Part shown: piece after piece, positions 8,540 through 17,403 of the stretch
How positions within the stretch are numbered: the first letter of the stretch is position 1
Layout: every line of letters begins with the position of its first letter
Assembly (NCBI RefSeq): GCF_003627815.1
Contig: NZ_CP032698.1
Span: 2,790,001 to 2,854,000, forward strand
Length of the DNA: 64,000 bases
Reading direction: 5' to 3'
From: Streptomyces hundungensis
GTDB lineage: Bacteria; Actinomycetota; Actinomycetes; Streptomycetales; Streptomycetaceae
Position numbers and translations under genes: made by a program
The notes under the pieces: model-generated
Databases searched by the model: none
Told to the model about the DNA's origin: nothing
What the model saw: the letters and a program-made list of their open reading frames with translations, nothing else

Positions 8540-8578
8540 CACACCGTAGGCAGATGTCACTTACCGTCCTACGGTGTG
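8540..8578. promoter_or_regulatory. 11-bp inverted repeat overlapping the start of the HTH gene
   Basis: CACACCGTAGG (8540-8550) and CCTACGGTGTG (8568-8578) form a perfect 11-bp inverted repeat separated by 17 bp. The right arm runs into the first GTG codon of the HTH protein gene, so a bound protein would block both transcription and start-codon access. Autoregulation by that gene's product is the simplest reading (inference). Confidence 0.55.
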
Positions 8579-9250
8579 CGCGTGCACCCCACCCCACCCT
8601 TCAACGCCCTCGCGGCCCGCCGACTGCGAGAGGCCCTGGGCATGGCCCCCGGCCACGTCGCCTACGGCATGCGCGCCCAGTACGGCCTGCTGGTGTCACC
8701 GGACACCGTGACGGCGTGGGAGCGGGGGCTCGCGGCGCCCGAGGCGCGGGAGCTGACCGCGCTCGCCGGCGTCCTGTGGTGCTCCCCCGGCGACCTCATG
8801 GCCGCGGCCTCCACGCTGCGCGAACACCGTCTCGCGCGCGGGCTCGGCATCGAGGACATGGCCCGCCGGGTCGGGCTCGACGCGGGGGCGTACCGGCGCA
8901 TGGAGGACGCGGGGCGCTGGCGCGGCAACGAGCGCCAGTCGGCGGCGCTCGCCGATCTGCTCCAGCTGCCGCTGCGCGACTACGTGACGGCCACCGGCCA
9001 GAACGAGGACCTCGCGGAGTTGCTCCGCGGCGCGGTGACCACGCGCTGGCAGGCGTATGTGAAACCGACGGCGAAGCTGCTGCCGCTCTCGCGTCAGCAT
9101 CTGGAGGGGGTGCTCGACCAGCTCCACACCGAGTACCAGTCGCACATGGTGGCCACGCTGAACTGGGGGGCGGCCAATGACACGGGGGATGCGGGTCGGG
9201 ACTTTCTCGACCGCATCGTGGAGCGGTTCTGGGAGCTGGCACACGGGTAG
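8576..9250 (+). CDS. HTH domain protein (two XRE-like helix-turn-helix segments)
   Basis: About 224-residue putative DNA-binding protein. The N-terminal segment (about residues 8-70; ALAARRLREALGMAPGHVAY ... SPDTVTAWERGLAAPEAREL) is XRE-like, and a second HTH-like segment follows (LARGLGIEDMARRVGLDAGA). The C-terminal half is helical with no recognised domain. There is no Shine-Dalgarno before the two candidate GTGs (8576, 8582), and a TACGGT hexamer lies just upstream, so a leaderless transcript is possible. An 11-bp inverted repeat overlaps the start. Target genes unknown. Confidence 0.8.
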   Translation: MRVHPTPPFNALAARRLREALGMAPGHVAYGMRAQYGLLVSPDTVTAWERGLAAPEARELTALAGVLWCSPGDLMAAASTLREHRLARGLGIEDMARRVGLDAGAYRRMEDAGRWRGNERQSAALADLLQLPLRDYVTATGQNEDLAELLRGAVTTRWQAYVKPTAKLLPLSRQHLEGVLDQLHTEYQSHMVATLNWGAANDTGDAGRDFLDRIVERFWELAHG

Positions 9251-9301
9251 CTCCGCTGGGGCGAGGGTTTGTCCGCCGTACCTTGTCCGCGGGCGCGCGG
9301 C

Positions 9302-9493
9302 GGCTGGTCGCGCAGTTCCCCGCGCCCCCAAAACCCGTTTTCGCCTGCGGGCCGTGTGTGTGGCTGGTCGCGCAGTTCCCCGCGCCCCTGAAACCCCCGG
9401 TCATGTGCGGACCGTGCCCGCTGCTCACCCCAAGAAAACCCGCTTTCGTCTGCACGCTGTGTGTGGCTGGTCGCGCAGTTCCTCGCGCCCCTT
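9302..9493 (+). repeat. Three copies of intergenic repeat A
   Basis: Copies at about 9302-9329, 9362-9389 and 9464-9493 share GGCTGGTCGCGCAG followed by TTCCCCGCGCCCC. The third has one substitution (TTCCTCG). The spacers also resemble each other (TTTTCGCCTGCGGGCC, TTTCGTCTGCACGC). The same unit recurs inverted near 28.7 kb and 31.1 kb and direct near 63.1 kb. Confidence 0.85.
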
Positions 9494-9517
9494 AAGTGCT
9501 CGGTGCGGGGGCACCTT

Positions 9518-9677
9518 CAGCCTGTCCGGCGATTGAGGACGAGCGCCCTTAAGGCGCGACACGGGGTCTGGGGCGGAGCCCCAGGGGTGCTCGGTGCTGG
9601 GGCACCTACAGCCTGTCCGGCGATTGAGGACGAGCGCCCTTTAGGCGCGATACGGGGTCTGGGGCGGAGCCCCAGGA
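9518..9677 (+). repeat. Two copies of intergenic repeat B
   Basis: Copies at about 9518-9585 and 9609-9677. Each runs CAGCCTGTCCGGCGATTGAG, GACGAGCGCCCT, T(A/T)AGGCGCGA, GGGGTCTGGGGCGGAGCCCC. The end folds into a hairpin (CTGGGGC/GCCCCAG) and the middle into a second one (GCGCCCTTAAGGCGC), so the unit could act as a terminator or RNA-processing element. Confidence 0.85.
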
Positions 9678-9700
9678 GGGCGGGTGGGGCACGGGCGGCG

Positions 9701-10726
9701 TTAGAAGACCGATTCCGCTTCGTACATGCGGGCGTCCGGGACCGTCTTGAGGCTGGTGACGGCGTCAGCCAAGGGCGCCATCACGATGTCCGTGCCGCGC
9801 AGCGCCGTCATGTTGCCGAAGGCACCCCGGTGCACGGCCTCGACCGCGTGCCAGCCGAAGCGGGTCGCGAGCACGCGGTCGTACGCGGTGGGGACGCCGC
9901 CGCGCTGGACGTGGCCGAGGATGACCGGCCGGGCCTCCTTGCCCAGGCGCCGCTCCAGCTCGACGGCGAGCCGGTTGCCGATGCCGGCGAAGCGCTCGTG
10001 GCCGTACTGGTCGATGGCGCCCCGCTCGTACGGCATCGAGCCCTCGGCCGGGTGCGCGCCCTCGGCGACGCAGATGACCGCGAACTTCTTGCCGCGCGAG
10101 AAGCGCTCCTCGACCATCTTGACCAGGTCGTCCACCTGGAAGGGCCGCTCGGGCAGACAGATGCCGTGGGCGCCGCCCGCCATGCCGGACTCCAGGGCGA
10201 TCCAGCCCGCGTGCCGGCCCATGACCTCGACGACCATGACGCGCTGGTGGGATTCGGCGGTGGTCTTGAGGCGGTCGATGGCATCGGTCGCCACCCCCAC
10301 CGCGGTGTCGAAACCGAAGGTGCGGTCGGTGGCGGAGATGTCGTTGTCGATGGTCTTGGGCACGCCGACGACCGGCATCCCGGCCTCGGACAGCATCCGG
10401 GCCGCGGTGAGCGTGCCCTCGCCGCCGATCGGGATGAGCGCGTCGATGCCGTAGCGCTTCGCCAACTCGGCGCAGTTCTCGGAGGCTTCGCGCAGCCGGT
10501 CGCGCTCCAGGCGGGCCGAGCCGAGGATGGTGCCGCCGCGGGCCAGGATGCCGCTCACCGCGTTGAGGTCGAGCGGGCGGAAGTGGCCGTCGAGCAGGCC
10601 CTTGAACCCGTCCTCGAATCCGATGACTTCATCGCCGTGGCCGACCACGGCTCGGTGCACGACCGACCGGATCACGGCGTTCAGGCCGGGGCAGTCGCCG
10701 CCTGCGGTGAGAACTCCGATGCGCAT
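9701..10726 (-). CDS. pfkA: 6-phosphofructokinase
   Basis: 341-residue cytoplasmic phosphofructokinase (fructose 6-phosphate to fructose 1,6-bisphosphate). The N-terminus MRIGVLTAGGDCPGLN carries the nucleotide-binding glycines; IGGEGTLTAA and GVPKTIDNDI give the Gly/Lys combination expected of ATP-using actinobacterial (group III) enzymes, and MGRHAGWIAL is conserved. I chose the ATG at 10726, with GGAGATT upstream, over an in-frame start at 10780, because it matches the family N-terminus. Position and neighbours correspond to S. coelicolor pfkA2 (SCO5426, from memory). It is divergent from pta. Confidence 0.95.
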   Translation of the reverse strand: MRIGVLTAGGDCPGLNAVIRSVVHRAVVGHGDEVIGFEDGFKGLLDGHFRPLDLNAVSGILARGGTILGSARLERDRLREASENCAELAKRYGIDALIPIGGEGTLTAARMLSEAGMPVVGVPKTIDNDISATDRTFGFDTAVGVATDAIDRLKTTAESHQRVMVVEVMGRHAGWIALESGMAGGAHGICLPERPFQVDDLVKMVEERFSRGKKFAVICVAEGAHPAEGSMPYERGAIDQYGHERFAGIGNRLAVELERRLGKEARPVILGHVQRGGVPTAYDRVLATRFGWHAVEAVHRGAFGNMTALRGTDIVMAPLADAVTSLKTVPDARMYEAESVF

Positions 10727-10981
10727 CGTGCTGAATCTCCTGCTTCGCCGGTCCTGGGACGTCACGCCCGTATCCCCCATAACGTGAGCAATTCAGATTG
10801 TCCCACGCACCATGGGCCACTCGCCCATCCTGCTACTCCGAGCATCATGGAGGACGGGTCCTTGGACCCTGCCGCCGGGCCTTTCGTCCGGCGGGCGCCC
10901 TATCCATCCGCAGAGGTATTGTCAAGAGGGCAAGACCGCCCTATCAGGACATTTCCTGCGACGCAGAACAGGAGAGCACGC

Positions 10982-13066
10982 GTGACGCGCAGCGTGTACG
11001 TGACCGGGATCGACCGGGGAGACGGCCGCCAGGTCATCGAGCTGGGAGTCATGGAGCTCCTGACCCGCCAGGTGGACCGGGTGGGCGTCTTCCGCCCCCT
11101 GGTGCACGACGGCCCGGACCGCCTGTTCGACCTGCTCCGCGCCCGCTACCGGTTGGCGCAGGACGCGGCCACCGTGTACGGAATGGACTACCACGAGGCG
11201 TCCGCGCTCCAGGCGGAGAAGGGTACCGACGAACTCGTCTCGCTGCTCGTCGAGCGTTTCCACCAGGTGGCCCGCGACTACGAGGTGGTCCTGGTCCTCG
11301 GCACCGACTTCGCCGACACCCAGCTCCCCGACGAACTGGCGCTCAACGCCCGGCTCGCCAACGAGTTCGGCGCCTCGGTGATACCGGTGGTCGGCGGCAA
11401 GGGCCAGACCGCGGAGTCGGTACGGGCCGAGGCGCGCAACGCCCACCGGGCCTACGACGGGCTCGGCTGCGATGTGCTCGCGATGGTGGTGAACCGGGTC
11501 GCCCCCGCCGACCGGCAGGAGATCGAGGAGCGGATGCGGACCCGGCTCCCGGTGCCCTGCTACGTCCTGCCGGACGAGCCCGCGCTCTCGGCGCCCACGG
11601 TCGCCCAGATCACCGCGGCCCTGGGCGGCACGGTGCTGCTCGGTGACGACGCGGGGCTCGCGCGCGACGCCCTCGACTTCGTCTTCGGTGGCGCCATGCT
11701 GCCGAACTTCCTGAACGCCCTGACCCCGGGCTGTCTGGTCGTCACCCCCGGCGACCGCGCCGACCTGGTCGTCGGCTCGCTCGCCGCGCACAGCGCCGGC
11801 ACCCCGCCGATCGCGGGGGTGCTGCTCACGCTCGACGAGCGGCCCGGCGAGGCGATCCTGACCCTGGCCGACCGGCTCGCGCCCGGCACCCCGGTGGTCG
11901 CGGTGGCCGGCCGGTCCTTCCCTACGGCGGCCGAACTCTTCGCCCTGGAAGGGAAGTTGAACGCGGCGACCCCCCGCAAGGCGGAGACCGCGCTCGGCCT
12001 CTTCGAGCGGCACGTGGACACCGCCGACCTGCTGCGCCGGGTCTCGGTGGCCCGCAGCGGCCGGGTCACCCCGATGATGTTCGAGCACGTACTCCTGGAG
12101 CAGGCCCGCGCCGACCGGCGCCGTGTCGTGCTGCCCGAGGGCACCGAGGACCGGGTGCTGCGCGCCGCCGACGTCCTGCTGCGCCGCGACGTGTGCGAGC
12201 TGACGCTGCTCGGCGACGTGGAGGCGATCCGCAAGAAGGCCGCCGACCTCGGCATCGACGTCACCCCCTGCCAGATCATCGACCCCCACACCTCCGAGCT
12301 GCGCCAGCGCTTCGCCGAGCGCTACGCCCAACTGCGCGCCCACAAGGGTGTCACCGTGGAGCTGGCGTACGACGTGGTCGCGGACGTCAACTACTTCGGC
12401 ACGCTGATGGTCCAGGAGGGCCTGGCCGACGGCATGGTGTCGGGTTCGGTGCACTCCACGGCCGCCACCATCCGCCCCGCCTTCGAGATCATCAAGACGA
12501 AGCCGGAGGCTTCGATCGTCTCCTCGGTCTTCTTCATGTGCCTCGCCGACAAGGTGCTCGTGTACGGCGACTGCGCGGTCAACCCGGACCCCAACGCCGA
12601 GCAGCTCGCGGACATCGCGGTCCAGGCGGCCGCCACCGCCCGGCAGTTCGGCGTGGACCCGCGGATCGCGATGCTGTCCTACTCGACCGGCACCTCGGGT
12701 TCGGGCGCGGACGTCGACAAGGTGCGCGAGGCCACCAAGCTGGTGCGCGAGGCGCGGCCCGATCTGAGGATCGAGGGCCCGATCCAGTACGACGCGGCGG
12801 TGGAGCCCTCGGTCGCCGCGACCAAGCTGCCGGAGTCGGAGGTGGCCGGGCAGGCGACCGTGCTGATCTTCCCCGACCTCAACACCGGCAACAACACCTA
12901 CAAGGCCGTGCAGCGCTCGGCCGGCGCCGTGGCCGTGGGCCCGGTGCTCCAGGGTCTGCGCAAGCCGGTCAACGACCTGTCGCGCGGCGCCCTCGTCCAG
13001 GACATCGTCAACACCGTCGCCATCACGGCCATCCAGGCCCAGGCGCAGCAGGAGGCCTCCGCATGA
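10982..13066 (+). CDS. pta: Phosphate acetyltransferase (long, two-domain form)
   Basis: 694-residue enzyme interconverting acetyl-CoA and acetyl phosphate. The N-terminal half is a P-loop-like/DRTGG regulatory region (from VTRSVYVTGIDRGDG), and the C-terminal part (about residues 370-690) is the PTA_PTB catalytic domain, with RRVVLPEGTEDRVLRAADVL and MLSYSTGTSGSGADVDKVRE. The start is the GTG at 10982 preceded by ACAGGAG. Its stop overlaps the ackA ATG (ATGA), forming a pta-ackA operon for acetate overflow and recovery, with pyk next. Confidence 0.95.
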   Translation: MTRSVYVTGIDRGDGRQVIELGVMELLTRQVDRVGVFRPLVHDGPDRLFDLLRARYRLAQDAATVYGMDYHEASALQAEKGTDELVSLLVERFHQVARDYEVVLVLGTDFADTQLPDELALNARLANEFGASVIPVVGGKGQTAESVRAEARNAHRAYDGLGCDVLAMVVNRVAPADRQEIEERMRTRLPVPCYVLPDEPALSAPTVAQITAALGGTVLLGDDAGLARDALDFVFGGAMLPNFLNALTPGCLVVTPGDRADLVVGSLAAHSAGTPPIAGVLLTLDERPGEAILTLADRLAPGTPVVAVAGRSFPTAAELFALEGKLNAATPRKAETALGLFERHVDTADLLRRVSVARSGRVTPMMFEHVLLEQARADRRRVVLPEGTEDRVLRAADVLLRRDVCELTLLGDVEAIRKKAADLGIDVTPCQIIDPHTSELRQRFAERYAQLRAHKGVTVELAYDVVADVNYFGTLMVQEGLADGMVSGSVHSTAATIRPAFEIIKTKPEASIVSSVFFMCLADKVLVYGDCAVNPDPNAEQLADIAVQAAATARQFGVDPRIAMLSYSTGTSGSGADVDKVREATKLVREARPDLRIEGPIQYDAAVEPSVAATKLPESEVAGQATVLIFPDLNTGNNTYKAVQRSAGAVAVGPVLQGLRKPVNDLSRGALVQDIVNTVAITAIQAQAQQEASA

Positions 13067-14292
13067 CCACCGCCAACCAGGGCACCCGCGTCCTCGTGCT
13101 CAACTCCGGGTCCTCGTCGGTGAAGTACCAGCTCCTCGACATGCGCGACGCCTCGCGCCTCGCCGTGGGGCTCGTCGAGCGGATCGGCGAGGAGACCTCC
13201 CGGCTCAAGCACTCCCCGCTGGCGACCGGCGGTGCGACCCGCGAGCAGAACGGTCCGATCGCCGATCACGAGGCCGCGCTCAAGGCGGTCGCGGCGGAGC
13301 TGGCCGTCGATGGACTGGGCCTGGATTCCCCGGAGTTGGCGGCGATCGGTCACCGGGTGGTGCACGGCGGGCTCAAGTTCAGCGCGCCGACGGTGATCAC
13401 CGACGAGGTGCTGGCGGAGATCGAGCGCCTGGTGCCGGTGGCCCCGCTGCACAACCCGGCGAACATCACCGGTATCCGCACCGCACAGGCGCTGCGCCCC
13501 GATCTGCCGCAGGTCGCCGTGTTCGACACCGCGTTCCACACGACGATGCCGGAGTCGGCGGCCCGGTACGCGATCGACATCGAGACGGCCGACGCGCACC
13601 GCATCCGCCGTTACGGCTTCCACGGCACCTCGCACGCGTATGTGTCGCGCGAGACGGCGCGACTGCTCGGCAAGGCGCCCGAGGACGTGAACGTGATCGT
13701 GCTGCACCTGGGCAACGGAGCCTCGGCCTCCGCGGTCCGCGGCGGTAGGTGCGTCGACACCTCGATGGGGCTCACCCCCCTCGAAGGCCTGGTCATGGGC
13801 ACTCGTTCCGGTGACATCGACCCGGCGGTCACCTTCCACCTCATGCGCGTCGCCGGAATGTCGGCGGACGACATCGACGTCCTGCTCAACAAGAAGAGCG
13901 GCCTGGTGGGGCTGTGCGGCGACAATGACATGCGCGAGATCCGCCGGCGCTGCGACGAGGGCGACGAGAAGGCCCAACTCGCCTTCGACATCTACATTCA
14001 CCGGCTGAAGAAGTACATAGGCGCCTATTACGCCGTACTCGGCAAGGTCGACGCGATCGCGTTCACGGCGGGCGTCGGCGAGAACGCCGCCCCGGTGCGG
14101 GAGGCCGCGGTCGCGGGCCTCGAGGAGCTGGGCCTGGCGGTGGACGGCGATCTCAACGCCGTACGGTCCGACCGTCCCCGGCTGATCTCCCCGGAGTACG
14201 CCAGGGTGGCGGTGGCGGTGGTGCCGACGGACGAGGAGCTGGAAATCGCCCAGCAGACGTATGCGCTGGTATCCCCCGCGCTGAATTCCTGA
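13063..14292 (+). CDS. ackA: Acetate kinase
   Basis: 409-residue acetate kinase (acetyl phosphate + ADP to acetate + ATP). Diagnostic motifs: VLVLNSGSSSVKYQLL at the N-terminus, IGHRVVHGG, VFDTAFHTTMP, YGFHGTSHAYV, VLHLGNGASASAV and FTAGVGENAAPVRE. Full length for the family. Overlaps pta by 4 bp and precedes pyk by 106 bp, consistent with co-expression of acetate and pyruvate metabolism. Confidence 0.96.
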   Translation: MTTANQGTRVLVLNSGSSSVKYQLLDMRDASRLAVGLVERIGEETSRLKHSPLATGGATREQNGPIADHEAALKAVAAELAVDGLGLDSPELAAIGHRVVHGGLKFSAPTVITDEVLAEIERLVPVAPLHNPANITGIRTAQALRPDLPQVAVFDTAFHTTMPESAARYAIDIETADAHRIRRYGFHGTSHAYVSRETARLLGKAPEDVNVIVLHLGNGASASAVRGGRCVDTSMGLTPLEGLVMGTRSGDIDPAVTFHLMRVAGMSADDIDVLLNKKSGLVGLCGDNDMREIRRRCDEGDEKAQLAFDIYIHRLKKYIGAYYAVLGKVDAIAFTAGVGENAAPVREAAVAGLEELGLAVDGDLNAVRSDRPRLISPEYARVAVAVVPTDEELEIAQQTYALVSPALNS

Positions 14293-14398
14293 GCGGATTT
14301 CCGGTTTGCCTGGACGACACCTGAGCGCCATCCCGCCCATTTGTACATTCCACCAGACGGAATATTCCGCAGCGAAACAAACCGATAGGATCCGCCTT

Positions 14399-15829
14399 AT
14401 GCGCCGTTCCAAAATCGTCTGCACACTGGGCCCCGCCGTCGACTCGCACGAGCAGCTCGTCGCTCTGATCGAGGCCGGCATGAGCGTGGCCCGCTTCAAC
14501 TTCAGCCACGGCTCCCAGGCCGAGCACCAGGCCCGTTACGACCGGGTCCGCAAGGCCGCCGAGGAGACGGGCCGGGCGGTGGGCGTGCTCGCCGACCTCC
14601 AGGGCCCCAAGATCCGCCTCGCGAAGTTCGCCGAGGGGCCGGTGGAGCTGGTCCGCGGTGACGAGTTCACCATCACCGCCGAGGACGTCCCGGGCGACAA
14701 GTCGATCTGCGGCACCACCTACAAGGGGCTGCCGGGCGACGTCACCAAGGGCGACCCGATCCTGATCAACGACGGCAACGTCGAGCTCAAGGTCATCTCG
14801 GTCGAGGGTCCCCGGGTGAAGACCATCGTCATCGAGGGCGGTGTCATCTCCGACCACAAGGGCATCAACCTGCCCGGTGCGGCGGTCAACGTCCCGGCGC
14901 TGTCCGAGAAGGACATCGAGGACCTGCGGTTCGCCCTGCGGATGGGCTGCGACCTGGTCGCGCTCTCCTTCGTGCGCGACGCCGACGACGTCAAGGACGT
15001 CCACAAGGTCATGGACGAGGTCGGCCGCCGCGTGCCGGTCATCGCCAAGGTCGAGAAGCCGCAGGCCGTCGCCAACATGGAGGGCGTCGTCGCCGCCTTC
15101 GACGGTGTGATGGTGGCCCGTGGCGACCTCGCGGTGGAGTACCCCCTGGAGAAGGTCCCGATGGTGCAGAAGCGCCTGGTGGAGCTGTGCCGCCGCAACG
15201 CCAAGCCGGTGATCGTCGCGACCCAGATGATGGAGTCGATGATCACCAACTCGCGTCCGACGCGCGCCGAGGCGTCCGACGTCGCCAACGCGATCCTGGA
15301 CGGCGCGGACGCGGTCATGCTCTCCGCCGAGTCCTCGGTGGGCGCGTACCCGATCGAGACGGTCAAGACGATGTCGAAGATCGTCGAGGCGGCCGAGGAG
15401 GAGCTCCTGTCCAAGGGCCTCCAGCCGCTGGTGCCGGGCAAGAAGCCGCGCACCCAGGGCGGTTCGGTGGCCCGCGCCGCCTGCGAGATCGCGGACTTCC
15501 TCGACGGCAAGGCGCTGGTGGCCTTCACCAAGTCCGGCGACACGGCCCGGCGCCTGTCCCGTTACCGCACCTGCCAGCCGATCCTCGCGTTCACCACGGA
15601 CCCCGGCACCCGCAACCAGCTCGCGCTGAGCTGGGGCGTGGAGACCTATGTGGTCCCGCACGTGGACTCCACCGACGCGATGGTCGACCTGGTCGACGCC
15701 GAGCTGCTCAAGCTCAAGCGCTACAGCGAGGGCGACATCATGGTCATCACGGCCGGTTCGCCCCCCGGCATCCCGGGCACCACCAACATGGTCCGGGTGC
15801 ACCACCTCGGCGGCACCGAGCAGCAGTAG
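14399..15829 (+). CDS. pyk: Pyruvate kinase
   Basis: 476-residue pyruvate kinase (phosphoenolpyruvate + ADP to pyruvate + ATP). Visible motifs: MRRSKIVCTLGPAVDS, RFNFSHGSQAEH, LADLQGPKIRLA, VIAKVEKPQA and the active-site signature VMVARGDLAVEYPLEKVP; the C-terminal regulatory domain is intact. It sits downstream of pta-ackA with its own 106-bp gap and is followed by a strong hairpin terminator. By synteny it matches S. coelicolor pyk2 (SCO5423, from memory). Confidence 0.96.
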   Translation: MRRSKIVCTLGPAVDSHEQLVALIEAGMSVARFNFSHGSQAEHQARYDRVRKAAEETGRAVGVLADLQGPKIRLAKFAEGPVELVRGDEFTITAEDVPGDKSICGTTYKGLPGDVTKGDPILINDGNVELKVISVEGPRVKTIVIEGGVISDHKGINLPGAAVNVPALSEKDIEDLRFALRMGCDLVALSFVRDADDVKDVHKVMDEVGRRVPVIAKVEKPQAVANMEGVVAAFDGVMVARGDLAVEYPLEKVPMVQKRLVELCRRNAKPVIVATQMMESMITNSRPTRAEASDVANAILDGADAVMLSAESSVGAYPIETVKTMSKIVEAAEEELLSKGLQPLVPGKKPRTQGGSVARAACEIADFLDGKALVAFTKSGDTARRLSRYRTCQPILAFTTDPGTRNQLALSWGVETYVVPHVDSTDAMVDLVDAELLKLKRYSEGDIMVITAGSPPGIPGTTNMVRVHHLGGTEQQ

Positions 15830-15846
15830 TCGCGGCCCCACCCTCT

Positions 15847-15884
15847 GGAGGGCGGCACCCCGTCTCGTACGGGTGCCGCCCTCC
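15847..15884 (+). terminator. Hairpin terminator after pyk
   Basis: GGAGGGCGGCACCC (15847-15860) pairs perfectly with GGGTGCCGCCCTCC (15871-15884) around a 10-nt loop, 18 bp past the pyk stop. No U-run follows, which is normal for high-GC actinobacterial terminators. Confidence 0.8.
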
Positions 15885-16057
15885 GGTGCGTCCGCCTTCG
15901 GTGGGCCGGGGTGAGGGCGAGGGTGCGGGCCTTGCCCGTGCCCGCTTTTCCGGTCGTGGACGGGCTGAACGGGGTGGCCGTTCCATGAACAGCACGTGGC
16001 AAATTCCACGGCCGGACGGATCAACTCCGCGCCGTCTCCTGAGGTACGTTCACGTTC

Positions 16058-17302
16058 ATGCGTCTTCCCATATCGCCGCAGGTCCGACGCGCACTCGTGG
16101 CGCTCACCGCCGCCGCGGCCGCCGCGGGCGCCGCCATCGGCCCCGCGTCAGCGAGCGGGCACCTCGCGACGCCGCCGAAGACACCGACTCCGGGGGCGCC
16201 CGGCGCCCCGGCCAAGAAGGAGCCGCCGGCGGGCATGTCGCAGGCGGGCGGCGCCCAGTTGGGGCAGCCCGGTGATCAACTCGGCGCGGGCGCACCGGCG
16301 TTGCCGCCGGGCCTGTCCGCGCTGTCCTGGGTGGTGGCGGACGCGGACACCGGCCAGGTGCTCGGGGCGCGCAACGCACACTGGCCGCTCCCCCCGGCCA
16401 GCACCTTGAAGATGCTCTTCGCGGACACCGTGCTGCCCGCGGTGCCGCACGACGCGAGCCGCACGGTCAGCGACGAGGACCTCAAGGGCATGGGCGACGG
16501 CAGCAGCGCGGTCGGCATCGTGCCCGGCCAGACGTACAAGGCGCCCGACCTGTGGCGCGGGGTGTTCCTGCGCTCGGGCAACGACGCGGTGCATGTGCTG
16601 GCCGCGATGAACGGCGGCGTCGAGAAGACGGTGGCCGACATGCAGAAGAAGGCCGAAGGGCTCGGCGCCAAGGACACCCATGTGCTGAGCCCGGACGGCT
16701 ATGACGCGCCGGGCCAGGTCTCGTCCGCGTACGACCTGACGCTCTTCCTGCGCTCGGGCCTGAAGAACCGGGACTTCACGGAGTACTGCGGGACGGCGTC
16801 GGCCGACTTCCCCGGCGGCCCCAACACCAAGGGCAAGCCGTTCGGGATCTCCAACACCAACCGCATGCTGTCCGGCATCGACGGGGTGGCCAAGTACCCG
16901 GGTCTGATCGGCGGCAAGAACGGCTACACCACCAACGCGGGGAACACCCTGGCCGAGGCGGCCCGGCGTGACGGTCACACCATCCTGGTGACGGTGATGA
17001 ACCCGCAGGAGAACAAGCACGACAAGGTTTACACGGAGATGCGCCAGCTTCTGGACTGGGGCTTCTCGGCGGCCGGCCGGACCCAGCCGATCGGCACCCT
17101 CGACCCGCAGGCACCGGCCGCCGCCGGCTCCGGCAAGGGTGCTTCGGCGAACGGCGACGCGGCCGGCCCGGGCGACGACGGCATCGGCGCGCTCGGCTGG
17201 GCGGGCATCGGCGCGGCGGTGGTCGTGGCCGGCGGGGCGGGCGTGCTGGTACTGGGTCGCCGGCGCCGGACGTCGAGGCCTCAGCGCGGCCGGGGCGTCT
17301 GA
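16058..17302 (+). CDS. D-alanyl-D-alanine carboxypeptidase (S11 family)
   Basis: 414-residue cell-envelope serine peptidase that trims the terminal D-Ala of peptidoglycan stem peptides. It has a signal peptide (about residues 1-32), a Pro/Gly-rich linker, then the penicillin-binding domain: SxxK as STLK (PPASTLKMLF), SxN as SGN (FLRSGNDAVHV) and, at the usual KTG position, KNG (IGGKNGYTTNAG). A C-terminal TM helix (LGWAGIGAAVVVAGGAGVLVLG) is followed by an Arg-rich tail, so the enzyme is membrane-anchored with its catalytic domain outside. It is convergent with the next gene, and its stop lies within a 56-bp tandem duplication. Confidence 0.92.
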   Translation: MRLPISPQVRRALVALTAAAAAAGAAIGPASASGHLATPPKTPTPGAPGAPAKKEPPAGMSQAGGAQLGQPGDQLGAGAPALPPGLSALSWVVADADTGQVLGARNAHWPLPPASTLKMLFADTVLPAVPHDASRTVSDEDLKGMGDGSSAVGIVPGQTYKAPDLWRGVFLRSGNDAVHVLAAMNGGVEKTVADMQKKAEGLGAKDTHVLSPDGYDAPGQVSSAYDLTLFLRSGLKNRDFTEYCGTASADFPGGPNTKGKPFGISNTNRMLSGIDGVAKYPGLIGGKNGYTTNAGNTLAEAARRDGHTILVTVMNPQENKHDKVYTEMRQLLDWGFSAAGRTQPIGTLDPQAPAAAGSGKGASANGDAAGPGDDGIGALGWAGIGAAVVVAGGAGVLVLGRRRRTSRPQRGRGV

Positions 17303-17403
17303 GCGGACGCGTTCGCGCCGATCAGCCGGTCGATGACCCGGGCGGCCAGGGGGTCTGAGACAGTGCCTCCGCGCCGGTCATCCAGTCGATGACCTGGGCG
17401 GCC
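17291..17403. repeat. Imperfect 56-bp tandem duplication at convergent gene ends
   Basis: Two diverged copies, about 17291-17347 and 17348-17403, share GGTCTGAG-like starts and (A/C)GTCGATGAC(C)(T/C)GGGCGGCC ends with a period of 56 bp. On the minus strand one copy encodes VIDWMTGAEALSQTP in the frame of the oxidoreductase; the other encodes VIDRLIGANASAQTP one frame away. 56 is not a multiple of 3, so the duplication changed the C-terminus of the gene. It also covers the last codons of the carboxypeptidase gene. Confidence 0.8.

Larger units (their letters stand above)
9251..9700. other. 450-bp intergenic region filled with repeats
   Basis: Convergent 3'-3' gap between the HTH gene and pfkA. 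No coding sequence is credible here. Almost all of it is made of three copies of repeat A and two copies of repeat B (listed separately). Repeat B ends in a GC-rich hairpin that could terminate transcription from both sides. Confidence 0.8.

Noticed and set aside
9461..10981. Upstream extension of the pta frame through the repeats and opposite pfkA
   Set aside because: The family N-terminus begins at the GTG at 10982 with a good ribosome site; the extension is antisense to pfkA.
12193..13062. Upstream extension of the ackA frame inside pta
   Set aside because: Out of frame with pta and Arg/Gly-rich; ackA clearly begins at 13063 with VLVLNSGSSS.
15967..15983. GAACGG...CCGTTC inverted repeat upstream of the carboxypeptidase gene
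   Set aside because: Six-bp arms in GC-rich DNA are expected by chance, and the position gives no extra support.
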